Positions 16,421 through 24,052 of a DNA stretch of 64,000 bases are shown piece after piece. The number at the start of each line of letters is the position of its first letter. Within the stretch, counting starts at the first letter, position 1. A model generated the notes under the pieces. The model made no database searches, had not been told where the DNA came from, and saw only the letters and a program-made list of their open reading frames with translations. The position numbers and the translations under genes are program-made. The DNA comes from Blastopirellula marina (GTDB lineage: Bacteria; Planctomycetota; Planctomycetia; Pirellulales; Pirellulaceae): assembly GCF_002967765.1 (NCBI RefSeq), contig NZ_PUHY01000010.1, forward strand, positions 930,001 to 994,000, in the 5' to 3' direction.

Positions 16421-16436
16421 TGCAAGCGTTGTGCCA
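16421..16436 (-). promoter_or_regulatory. Sigma-54 (-24/-12) promoter of amtB
   Basis: On the minus strand TGGCACAACGCTTGCA matches TGGCAC-N5-TTGCA exactly with correct GG-N10-GC spacing. Transcription would start near 16410, about 120 nt before the amtB ATG at 16289. The 490-bp space between amtB and the metallo-hydrolase gene holds this promoter, a possible activator site at 16567-16583 and a terminator at 16731-16759; no other gene is seen there. Confidence 0.8.
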
Positions 16437-16566
16437 TTAGGTCAGCCTCGATGGATGAAAAGACGACGACGTGAACACAAATTGCTCTATCTCATGGATA
16501 AACAACGACTTAAACAAACAAGGGAAATTAGGGTTTTCAGTGGACGTTTTCGTAAGGTGAACCGTA

Positions 16567-16583
16567 TGCAAAGAATGCGCGCA
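16567..16583. promoter_or_regulatory. Possible NtrC-like activator site upstream of amtB
   Basis: TGCAAAGAATGCGCGCA has the outer frame TGC-N11-GCA of the NtrC consensus (TGCACY-N5-RGTGCA) but matches only part of the inner bases. It lies about 130-145 bp upstream of the sigma-54 promoter, a usual distance for an enhancer. The evidence is weak. Confidence 0.25.
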
Positions 16584-16730
16584 TAATGCTTGCTAGGAAT
16601 CTCAGCAGTTTTGCTTGGCGCTTTGCCCTATCCCCAGCAACGCCCTTGCAACACGCTAGGGACCAATTAAAGGCATACGAAACGGCGCAACGTTGTTCCT
16701 GGCTCCCTCGTTCCGTCGAACTGGGCGCAT

Positions 16731-16759
16731 AAAAAAAGGGCCGAGAACGGCCCAAAAAA
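16731..16759 (-). terminator. Rho-independent terminator of the MBL-fold gene
   Basis: GGGCC (16738-16742) and GGCCC (16749-16753) form a short GC stem flanked by A7 and A6 on the plus strand, which gives T tracts on both strands of the hairpin. It lies 22 bp after the stop of the minus-strand metallo-hydrolase gene. Confidence 0.8.
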
Positions 16760-16780
16760 TGAAGTTTTCGCGAGACACGA

Positions 16781-17563
16781 CTACTTCGGAAGTTCCCCTT
16801 TGACGATCTCGTCTTCCCATTCATCCATCAGCGGCCAGTCCACCGCACAGGTGCCGAAGTCAGCCATATGGAGGTAGGTATTTAGACGGGCAATCGTCTT
16901 GTCCAACAACGCATCATCCTTGCGGAAGATCGGACCGTGGCTCGGCAATAGCCACTTTACATCGCTCTGGCGAATTCGTTCGAGCGATTTAATGAACGCA
17001 GGGATATCGCTGCCATGGTGGGCGTCGATCGCACCGACACAGCCATCGCGGTATATGTTATCCCCCGAGAAGAGTAAATCCCCTAATCGGAAGCTAAGTT
17101 GACTGTCGGTATGCCCTGGCGTGTGCCACACTTCCAGCTTCAACTTGCCGACTTCCAAAATGTCGCCGTCGTTGATTTGGTGTTCAATCTTCACCGGAGG
17201 CATTTCGAGATGAATGTCTTGCAGCGCGATCTCCGCAAATGTGTGGAGCTTATCGCCGGTTTCTAGCGCCTTAACCGCCAATGGGTGGGAGGTAACCGTG
17301 GTCCCCAGCATTTGCTTAGCTTTAGCCAAACCCTGAATGTGATCGACGTCTGCATGGGTCGCGACCAGAGTTTTGCAATTCGCCAAAGGGAAGTCGATAT
17401 TGCGAATAACATCGATATAGTCTTCGACCGTCTCGTCGAACCCAATGTCGATCAGAAGCCACTCATTTCCCTCGAAAACCAAGTAGACATTACAACCCAG
17501 CAATTCGCCGGCTTGGAAGTTGAGTTCTATGACGTTAGGGAAAATCTCTTTTCGGGGCTGCAT
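16781..17563 (-). CDS. MBL-fold metallo-hydrolase
   Basis: A 260-aa metallo-beta-lactamase fold hydrolase. The metal-binding motif reads THADVDHIQG, so the second His of HxHxDH is Asp. Further ligands appear in WHTPGHTDSQLSF, SGDNIYRDG and the C-terminal PSHGP. Relatives include glyoxalase II-like and persulfide dioxygenase-like enzymes, but the HxDxDH variant and the lack of a family-specific motif prevent naming the substrate. The product starts MQPRKEIFPNV at ATG 17563. Two tandem hairpins lie between it and the upstream 77-aa gene on the same strand. Confidence 0.88.
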   Translation of the reverse strand: MQPRKEIFPNVIELNFQAGELLGCNVYLVFEGNEWLLIDIGFDETVEDYIDVIRNIDFPLANCKTLVATHADVDHIQGLAKAKQMLGTTVTSHPLAVKALETGDKLHTFAEIALQDIHLEMPPVKIEHQINDGDILEVGKLKLEVWHTPGHTDSQLSFRLGDLLFSGDNIYRDGCVGAIDAHHGSDIPAFIKSLERIRQSDVKWLLPSHGPIFRKDDALLDKTIARLNTYLHMADFGTCAVDWPLMDEWEDEIVKGELPK

Positions 17564-17661
17564 GTCGGCGGATAACCTTCGGGGAATTTTGAAGACAGAA
17601 CGCCTTTATCTTAACCGCCGAGCTGGGCGAGTCACAACCGGAGGAATCGGGTGCAATCCCA

Positions 17662-17724
17662 GGGCCTCAACCTAGAAACGTGAGGCCCGAGACACCCCGA
17701 GTCAGTAGAAAGAACTCAGGGTGT
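17662..17724 (-). repeat. Two tandem hairpins between small gene and MBL gene
   Basis: A perfect 8-bp stem GGGCCTCA/TGAGGCCC (17662-17669, 17681-17688) lies next to a second hairpin with arms ACACCC-GAGT and ACTC-GGGTGT (17692-17724). On the minus strand they follow the stop of the 77-aa gene and end about 100 nt before the MBL-fold start. There is no T tract, so they may be a terminator, an attenuator or a processing site. Confidence 0.4.
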
Positions 17725-17736
17725 TCGACTTGCTAG

Positions 17737-17970
17737 TTAGCGTCGCGGGCTAGGAGAAAGATAAGAAGCCATCTCGCGAGCTTCAATCATTTCAGGAGCT
17801 TCTCCCATGCGTTGCCAAATGATGTTGGCATCTACCCAATCAAAATCGAGATCGCTGTTGTTCGCTGATTGGCAAATCGCTTCCAACGCGCGTTGCTCGT
17901 CTCCTTCGCGAAAGGCCCAGACGTAAGTCTGACCGTTCTTTTCATAAACCACTGCATTCATCGTTACCAT
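17737..17970 (-). CDS. Hypothetical 77-aa protein
   Basis: No family is recognised. The product begins MVTMNAVVYEKNGQTYVW and ends YLSPSPRR. It has no membrane segment and no Cys-rich motif. The start at 17970 is well supported: GAAGGAGG lies 7 bp before the ATG, a nearly perfect ribosome-binding site. Longer in-frame extensions upstream (to 18063) would bypass this site. The N-terminal half looks like two short beta strands around a turn (EKNGQTYVWAFREG) followed by an Ala-rich helix. It stands between the nnrD/larB pair and the metallo-hydrolase, all on the minus strand. Confidence 0.65.
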   Translation of the reverse strand: MVTMNAVVYEKNGQTYVWAFREGDEQRALEAICQSANNSDLDFDWVDANIIWQRMGEAPEMIEAREMASYLSPSPRR

Positions 17971-18265
17971 AGGTCGCCCTCCTTCGCGTCCTGCCTCTTG
18001 GCCTCTGTTCCAGCAAGATCGCGTAAAGCTAATTGTTTTTTTGAACGATGCCACGGTGAACAACTCCGACGAGAATTCTCGTGCATGAGTTCCGTTAATT
18101 CCATGTCAAAGAATACTCAGTGAGAGCACACGAACCAATTGCAAAATCCTTGTGGGTTACCGAACGCTACGTTTCGATGCTGCGTTGCACAACATCAATC
18201 GCTCGCTTTATCAGGTAACCGCAACGATTAACGTCAGAACAACCAATGTGGAATCGTCGTTCGTG

Positions 18266-19147
18266 TTACTCCGATTTTGCGTCGCGTGCTTCGGTGTATT
18301 CGATCAAAGCATCGTCTAAGAATTCGAGCAAATCAGATGCCGTCAAACCTGGCTGTGACGTAACTTGCACTGCAATATCGGCAGCTAAGCCGTGCAGAAA
18401 GACCGCAAGAACTGCGGCGTCGTAAGCACTTAGCTGTTGGGCAAGCATTGCTGTAATTAATCCAGTCAAAACATCCCCAGAACCACCTGTAGCAAGTCCA
18501 GGATTCCCAGTGGTGTTCTTCCATTGATTCTTACCATCGGTGACAAGCGTTTCGGATCCTTTCAACACGAGTACGCATTGCCGTTTGTCCGCAAATTCAA
18601 TGGCTGTTCGGGATGCCTCTTCCATAGTGAGGTGCGGCTTGCCGACAAGACGTCGAAATTCACCTAAGTGAGGTGTCAATACACGTGGTGCGCGAAACGA
18701 TTGCGACAGTGCCTCACTCTGCGCGACCAAGTTCAAACCATCCGCATCAATCACCATGGGACGTGGAAACTGACTAACAAGTTCTTCGATTAAAAGAAGT
18801 AATCCGCGCGACTGTCCCAAACCTGGACCAATCGCCACGCAATCGGCTTGATCAATTTTTTCAGAAAGTTTCGACTTCGCGTGAAACGGAATGTGTCCTG
18901 AGCGATCGGTCGGCAAAGGCCACGTCATGTAGGCTGGCTCGAACGTCGCTACCGTGTTGATGATCGCATCGGGAACGGCCAAGGTAACTAACCCAGCCCC
19001 TCCTTTTAGACAGGCGCGGCCTGAAAGACTAATCGAGCCAGGCATCCCCACCGAACCACCGACGAGCAAGGCGCGTCCAAAGGTTCCTTTATGCGAGTGC
19101 TGATCACGCGGGGGAAGAATCACGTTGGGAAACAAAAGTTGCGACAT
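18266..19147 (-). CDS. nnrD: ADP/ATP-dependent NAD(P)H-hydrate dehydratase
   Basis: Repairs hydrated NAD(P)H (NAD(P)HX) to NAD(P)H. It is a ribokinase-like protein of 293 aa corresponding to the C-terminal domain of YjeF. Seen: HKGTFGRALLVGGSVGMPGS, GRACLKGGAGLVTLAVP, AIGPGLG, VIDADGLNLVA, LTPHLGEFRRL, VLKGSETLV, and the nucleotide-binding GNPGLATGGSGDVLTG. The epimerase (N-terminal YjeF) domain is absent from this polypeptide. I chose ATG at 19147 (MSQLLFPN); an earlier start at 19276 would overlap larB by about 100 bp. It follows larB by 29 bp and is probably co-transcribed with it. Confidence 0.94.
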   Translation of the reverse strand: MSQLLFPNVILPPRDQHSHKGTFGRALLVGGSVGMPGSISLSGRACLKGGAGLVTLAVPDAIINTVATFEPAYMTWPLPTDRSGHIPFHAKSKLSEKIDQADCVAIGPGLGQSRGLLLLIEELVSQFPRPMVIDADGLNLVAQSEALSQSFRAPRVLTPHLGEFRRLVGKPHLTMEEASRTAIEFADKRQCVLVLKGSETLVTDGKNQWKNTTGNPGLATGGSGDVLTGLITAMLAQQLSAYDAAVLAVFLHGLAADIAVQVTSQPGLTASDLLEFLDDALIEYTEARDAKSE

Positions 19148-19176
19148 CGGTATCCTTCCATTGGTTGAGCAACAAA

Positions 19177-19980
19177 CTACTTGGACGCTTGCTGTACGCG
19201 CCGCGAGATCAATCCAGCCAAGTACGCACCTTTGAAACCGGCATCGATGTTCACGACTGTCACGTTGGACGCACAACTGTTAAGCATGCCCAACAGCGCG
19301 GCCACGCCCTGAAAACTTGCGCCGTAACCAACACTGGTCGGCACAGCAATCACAGGGCACGCCAAATAGCCACCTGCGACACTTGGTAGCGCGCCTTCCA
19401 TGCCAGCCACAACAATCACCACATCGGCATCTTTCAGCTTGCCTGCTTGTTCTGCGAAACGATGCGGCCCTGCGACACCGACATCTTGTATGAAGACCGG
19501 TTCGATGCCCATCCAGCGTAACGTCTCGCGCGTCTCTTCGGCCACCGGCAAATCACTTGTCCCAGCAGTCACCAATCCGACGTTACCCCACGGCTTGATC
19601 TCGTTAGGCATCCGGAATGTGCGACCGAGTTCATTATAGATGCCATTCGGCAACGCTTCCTTAAGGGCGGCACCTTTCGTCGCATCGATGCGTGTGGCTA
19701 ACGAGCCGTCGCCATGCTCTCTCTGCTTTTCGATGATCCGCACGATCGTTTCGACCGACTTTCCTTCGCCATAAACCACCTCAGGAAAACCGCAGCGCGT
19801 CGCGCGATCGATATCGAGCGATGTATCGGGCAAGATCTCTGTCGCTGGTTTCTTCGCTTCTTGCTTAGCAGGCGTTTCCTGAGTCGCTTCGAGAACCTGG
19901 GCACAAAAACTGGCCAACGGAACCTTACCGGCACGGTAAGCCTTGGCGAGTCGTTCCAATTCGTGACGTTTCATGGACAT
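19177..19980 (-). CDS. larB: Nickel-pincer cofactor biosynthesis protein LarB
   Basis: LarB carboxylates and hydrolyses nicotinic acid adenine dinucleotide, the first step toward the nickel-pincer cofactor of lactate racemase-like enzymes. The 267-aa product shows the family pattern GFPEVVYGEGKSVETIV, the AIR-carboxylase-like core VTAGTSDLPVAEE, VVAGMEGALPSVAGG, and SVGYGASFQGVAALLGMLNS with VTVVNIDAGF. Upstream residues form a helical leader (MSMKRHELERLAKAYRAG). larC, larE and a LarA-type racemase are not in this window; the only operon partner is nnrD, which also handles nicotinamide nucleotides. Confidence 0.93.
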   Translation of the reverse strand: MSMKRHELERLAKAYRAGKVPLASFCAQVLEATQETPAKQEAKKPATEILPDTSLDIDRATRCGFPEVVYGEGKSVETIVRIIEKQREHGDGSLATRIDATKGAALKEALPNGIYNELGRTFRMPNEIKPWGNVGLVTAGTSDLPVAEETRETLRWMGIEPVFIQDVGVAGPHRFAEQAGKLKDADVVIVVAGMEGALPSVAGGYLACPVIAVPTSVGYGASFQGVAALLGMLNSCASNVTVVNIDAGFKGAYLAGLISRRVQQASK

Positions 19981-20180
19981 GAGGTGTTTGTTGGTCGTGG
20001 TCAGGTGCAGTGAAAACCGTTCATTATACGAAACCGCAGGAACTTGGGACCGGGCACCTATTTCTTTTCAAAAAAGGAAGCAGGTTTCGATTCTTTTTTG
20101 TGGTTTAATGGAAGTATGAGATCTATCGATCTTCCCACCTCACCTTCCTACCCAACTGCTCTGCTTTAAGGATCGCCCCA

Positions 20181-21491
20181 ATGACTACTTCGCAGAACAA
20201 GTCTCGTCGTGAATTTCTGAAAACGGCCAGCACCGCAGCAGCCGTGGCTTCGGTCGCTCAGATGCTGCCTGGTAAATCCCTTGCCGCGGACAAGAAAACA
20301 TCACCCAACGAGAAAATCAACCTCGGTGTAATCGGATTCGGGAATCGTTGTAAGTACGTGATGGGAGGAACCCTGCCACATGACGACGTTCGCTGCATCG
20401 CGATTGCCGACGTCTGGGACAAGCATCGTGACTCAGGCAAAGCGATTGTCGACAAGCATTACGGCAACAGCGACTGCGAAACCATGCGTGACTTTCGCGA
20501 GTTGCTCGCACGAGACGATATCGATGCGGTACTGATCGCAACTGGCGATCGTTGGCACGCTGCTGCCTCAATTCTCGCAGCGAAAGCAGGCAAGGACGTT
20601 TACAGCGAGAAGCCGTGCGGGATTACAATTGAAGACTGCCAAAATCTAGCGGATACGATCACTTCGGAGAAACGTGTCTTCCAAGCTGGCACGCAGCGGC
20701 GCAGTGTGCCTAACTTCCAAAAAGCAGTCGAGCTGGCGCACTCAGGCAAACTCGGCGAACTACAAACGATGCACGCTTCGGTCTATCGCCCCGTGCTCGA
20801 TAACAGTTGGCTGCCAGCCCAACCTCAGCCTTCGCAAGAGGAAATCGACTGGAATCTGTGGCTTGGCCCAGCGGCTTGGCGACCGTTCAATCTCGCCTAC
20901 GTGCAAGGCAAGTGGCGAGGTCAGTGGGACTTCGATTCCGGTGCTCGCTTGCTTGATTGGGGCGCTCATACCGTCGATCTTTGTCAGTGGGCGAACCAAG
21001 CTGACGGAACGATGCCCATTGAATTCCAACCGACCGAAAACGGCATCCATTGCCGATATGAAAATGGTGTGAAGTTGGTGATCGATTTCCTGGACGATCC
21101 GTTCGGCAATCGCGATCCACACTACATCACACGATTGGGGACCTGCCCAATTAGGTTTATTGGAAGCGATGGCTGGGTCGAGACGGGCGACAACGGAGAA
21201 ATCGTTTGCTCTTCCCCTGCCCTGCAAAAAGAGATCACTGAAGACACAACACGGGTTCGTGGGCTAGACGTAGCTTCGCATTCGCGGAACTTCCTCGATT
21301 GCATTCGCTCTCGTGAATTGACGGCAGCGAATCAAAACGTAATGCGGAAGTCGCACATCGCTTGCCATGCAGCCGCGTTGGCTTGGATCTTTCAGCGAAA
21401 ACTGACGATCGATCCTCAGAAGGAAACGTTCGTTAACGACGCCGACGCGAACGGCTTGATCACACGTGCCGATCGCATTTGGAACGTCTAA
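20181..21491 (+). CDS. Gfo/Idh/MocA family oxidoreductase, Tat-exported
   Basis: A 436-aa NAD(P)-dependent oxidoreductase of the Gfo/Idh/MocA family. A twin-arginine signal (SRREFLKTASTAAAVASVAQ) precedes the domain, as in many planctomycete members. The Rossmann domain shows GVIGFGNRCKYVM and ADVWDKHRD; the catalytic EKP motif is in YSEKPCGITIEDC. The C-terminal substrate domain includes DWGAHTVDLCQWANQ. Substrates are typically sugars or sugar acids; this one cannot be specified. It stands alone, divergent from larB, and its stop lies 16 bp from the convergent zinc-ribbon gene, with a strong hairpin in that gene's last codons. Confidence 0.92.
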   Translation: MTTSQNKSRREFLKTASTAAAVASVAQMLPGKSLAADKKTSPNEKINLGVIGFGNRCKYVMGGTLPHDDVRCIAIADVWDKHRDSGKAIVDKHYGNSDCETMRDFRELLARDDIDAVLIATGDRWHAAASILAAKAGKDVYSEKPCGITIEDCQNLADTITSEKRVFQAGTQRRSVPNFQKAVELAHSGKLGELQTMHASVYRPVLDNSWLPAQPQPSQEEIDWNLWLGPAAWRPFNLAYVQGKWRGQWDFDSGARLLDWGAHTVDLCQWANQADGTMPIEFQPTENGIHCRYENGVKLVIDFLDDPFGNRDPHYITRLGTCPIRFIGSDGWVETGDNGEIVCSSPALQKEITEDTTRVRGLDVASHSRNFLDCIRSRELTAANQNVMRKSHIACHAAALAWIFQRKLTIDPQKETFVNDADANGLITRADRIWNV

Positions 21492-21507
21492 TCCGCTTCA
21501 GGGAAAC

Positions 21508-22713
21508 CTAAGAAGAGGAAGACGCCTTGGAGCTGGTGTCTTCCTCTCTATATTCTGAATTCAGCTCGGCAATCTCCCAACTGAGCCGACCCAACCAAAT
21601 CGCATACGCCAGGAAGTACCCCACCAGGAGCACACCGCCTGGCAACGCGATGTAAGCCAATCGTTCGATGCCGGCCATGGCAAATATTCCATACCCGAGC
21701 AGGCTGCATAAGGCCAACAAGCCGATGGTAGCGCCAAAGAACATCAACCATTTGATTGGTATCTGGAACAGGGAAGCCATGATGGTACCACTCCAAGGCG
21801 CCAGAATGGTTCCCTGGTCAAGCATCGCCAAATAGACAATCGGAAAGGCAATTCCCGGCACCAGCAAAAGTGGCCACGCCAACGACTTGTCGATCGTAAT
21901 CATGATGCCAAAGGGAACTAGCGTTATCGACATGGCGACAATCATGAACAACGCTTCCATCACTCGGTCAAAGATTCCCAATTCTGGCCACTCCCATTCG
22001 TCCAAGCCAGAAGAAACCGTCATTACCAAGAATAGGAAATAACTACCTAGAAATGCCAATGTTCCGGCACCTAACACCACCGACAGAACCGTGTACATGA
22101 ACGTCGACAAGTAGGTAACAATGTTTTGGCTCTCTTGCGATCCGTAGTAAATCGCATTGATCGTGAAGTACAGCGTCACGGCGGCGAAGATGGAAAGAAA
22201 CACCCACCGCATCAACAGCCCGACATCGCTGAACAGCATGACGTCGCGCCCCAACTCCTTCGGCGTAAATGTCAACGGAAAATCAACTAAGTCAGCCCGC
22301 GGTTGGTAATCCTCAGGCGTCAAGCTTTCCCGTGGCTTCGGCTCGTGCTCGTCCCCTTCGATTTGCAGATCGCGTGGACGACGCTCTTCAAACGCGCCCT
22401 GTGTCTTCTTGTTCAGGTCCTTCCGTTCGGCTTGTTCCTTAATTTCGCGTTCGGCCTGCGACATGATGTTTTGGCCCATCTTTCGACGCGCCTCGTCATG
22501 ATCTTGGCTGACATCCTTTAAGCCATATTCATCCTCTGGCAAAATCTCTTCCGGGATCTCGAGCTTGATCTCTGCCTTCTTGATCTCAAAGATGTGGCCG
22601 CAATCGGGGCATTCGGTCTTTCGGCCCACGTCCTCGGTGAGCACCGTCATCCGAGTGGCGCAAACGGGACAAGTCACGACATGCGTTCGCTGAGGATTCG
22701 CTGACTCAGTCAC
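21508..22713 (-). CDS. Zinc-ribbon polytopic membrane protein (401 aa)
   Basis: Unknown function. The N-terminus carries one zinc ribbon of MJ0042/FmdB-like shape (VTCPVCATRMTVL...TECPDCGHIFEIK). A charged linker of about 120 residues rich in Glu, Lys and Arg follows, then roughly six transmembrane helices, and a Ser-rich tail (SSKASSSS). I chose a GTG start at 22713 (MTESANPQ...), because GGAAAG lies 8 bp upstream; an earlier TTG at 22779 has no such site. Planctomycetes encode many such ribbon-plus-helices proteins of unknown role. The gene is convergent with the oxidoreductase gene. Confidence 0.8.
   Translation of the reverse strand: MTESANPQRTHVVTCPVCATRMTVLTEDVGRKTECPDCGHIFEIKKAEIKLEIPEEILPEDEYGLKDVSQDHDEARRKMGQNIMSQAEREIKEQAERKDLNKKTQGAFEERRPRDLQIEGDEHEPKPRESLTPEDYQPRADLVDFPLTFTPKELGRDVMLFSDVGLLMRWVFLSIFAAVTLYFTINAIYYGSQESQNIVTYLSTFMYTVLSVVLGAGTLAFLGSYFLFLVMTVSSGLDEWEWPELGIFDRVMEALFMIVAMSITLVPFGIMITIDKSLAWPLLLVPGIAFPIVYLAMLDQGTILAPWSGTIMASLFQIPIKWLMFFGATIGLLALCSLLGYGIFAMAGIERLAYIALPGGVLLVGYFLAYAIWLGRLSWEIAELNSEYREEDTSSKASSSS
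21515..21546. terminator. Terminator-like hairpin inside the 3' end of the zinc-ribbon gene
   Basis: GAGGAAGACGCC and GGTGTCTTCCTC (21515-21526 and 21535-21546) pair over 12 positions with one G-T, around an 8-nt loop. The hairpin starts 24 bp after the oxidoreductase stop and is encoded within the Ser-rich C-terminal codons of the convergent gene. It is followed by TCTATATT on the plus strand. Confidence 0.5.
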
Positions 22714-23073
22714 AAGACAAACTTTCCGGTTGATAATCGCAAGTGGGGTAAAGAGGCAATCGCAGGGGCGTTGGCCCAATGAGGCAAGTCACGCCAGGCA
22801 AGGAAGCTATCGAGGAGTTCGAACTGTTTTAGTCTAATAAACGGAGATTCCCAGATCCGAGCTCAATATTCGGCGGGTTTCCCCTTAATCGTCGCACAGA
22901 CCGATACATTTTTAATGATTGTCTTGTTTTAACGTCAAGCAACTAGCGAACTTAGCTAGAATTCTGGGGTAGGTTTGGTTGTCAGCGGAACGCGAACAAC
23001 GCAAAATACGAGGTTTTACGGCGACGCTGAGGCAAAACAGGCTTCCCGCGTCCCTCTTGGGCAAAGGCATATC
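22714..23073. other. Intergenic divergent region without recognised gene
   Basis: This 360-bp stretch separates the divergent zinc-ribbon and ribF genes and must hold promoters for both. A TAGAAT hexamer at 22957-22962 could be a -10 box for ribF, but no matching -35 was found. No FMN riboswitch signature was recognised. Confidence 0.5.
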
Positions 23074-24024
23074 GTGCAGCTATTTCGGGATTTGGAGCCC
23101 CTATCCTCTGAATATCGCCACGGTGCGCTGACGATTGGCAATTTCGACGGCGTCCACCTGGGGCACGCGCGAATTGCTCGCCAAGTGCGTCAACGAGCCG
23201 ATGAAGTGGGTGGGCCTGCGGTTGTCTTCACCTTCGATCCGCATCCGGTTCGCTTACTCCGCCCCGAACTCGCACCTCCTCCGTTAACTTGGACTCGCCG
23301 CAAGGTAGAACTTCTCGGAGAACTCGGAATCGATGCGGTGATCGCCTATCCGACGACCAAAGACCTCTTGGAGTTAACTCCCAATGAGTTCTTCGACCAA
23401 ATCATCGTGCAAAAGATGGCCGCCAAGGCGATGGTCGAAGGTCCAAACTTTAACTTCGGCAAAAACCGAGCGGGCGATACGACCACCCTGGCTAAGCTGT
23501 GTAATGAGAATGGGATGCAGCTCGATATTCTGGCCCCATTCACGCGTGAAGGCGAAACCGAATTTGTTTCCAGTAGTCGAATCCGCAAACTGATCGCCGC
23601 CGGCGATGTCCAAGCCGCGCGAGAAATGCTTACGCAGCCTTATCGGATGCGAGGCATGGTCACCCATGGTGCCGGCCGTGGTGCTTCGCTTGGCATACCA
23701 ACCGCCAACCTCGAAGCGATCGATACGTTAGTCCCGGAAATCGGTGTTTACGCCGGCATCGCGCATCGTGGTAACGCAATATACGCCGCCGCGATTAACA
23801 TTGGCCCGAATCCCACGTTTGGCGAGAAGGCGCGTAAGATCGAAGTCCATCTGATCGGCTTCCAAGGTTCGTTATATGGTGAACCACTTGAGGTCTCGTT
23901 CCTTTCTCGACTACGCGAGGTGACGACGTTCCCTGATGTTGATGCCCTCCGCAAGCAGTTGGCAATCGACATCGAAACCACAAAACAGAAGTTTCAGGAC
24001 TATCAAACAAAACTGTCGTCGTAG
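23074..24024 (+). CDS. ribF: Bifunctional riboflavin kinase / FAD synthetase
   Basis: RibF converts riboflavin to FMN and FMN to FAD. The 316-aa product has the N-terminal nucleotidyltransferase domain (LTIGNFDGVHLGHARI, FTFDPHPVRLL, VVSSSRIRKL-like FVSSSRIRKLI) and the C-terminal flavokinase barrel (GAGRGASLGIPTANL, GVYAGI, NIGPNPTFG, EVHLIGF). I chose GTG at 23074, with AAAGG 6 bp upstream; an in-frame TTG at 22975 would add 33 residues without family counterpart. nrnA follows 28 bp downstream. The ribF-nrnA proximity recalls the common infB-rbfA-nrnA-truB-ribF order. Confidence 0.95.
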   Translation: MQLFRDLEPLSSEYRHGALTIGNFDGVHLGHARIARQVRQRADEVGGPAVVFTFDPHPVRLLRPELAPPPLTWTRRKVELLGELGIDAVIAYPTTKDLLELTPNEFFDQIIVQKMAAKAMVEGPNFNFGKNRAGDTTTLAKLCNENGMQLDILAPFTREGETEFVSSSRIRKLIAAGDVQAAREMLTQPYRMRGMVTHGAGRGASLGIPTANLEAIDTLVPEIGVYAGIAHRGNAIYAAAINIGPNPTFGEKARKIEVHLIGFQGSLYGEPLEVSFLSRLREVTTFPDVDALRKQLAIDIETTKQKFQDYQTKLSS

Positions 24025-24052
24025 TGCGCCGTTTGAACAGCGAGATAACCCC

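Noticed and set aside
16537-16824. 95-codon frame upstream of amtB on the minus strand
   Set aside because: It overlaps the MBL-fold gene and its terminator, lacks a ribosome-binding site and has no family resemblance.
22714-23073. FMN riboswitch upstream of ribF
   Set aside because: The conserved AGGGGCAGGG and GAUUCCGGUG-type segments were not found.
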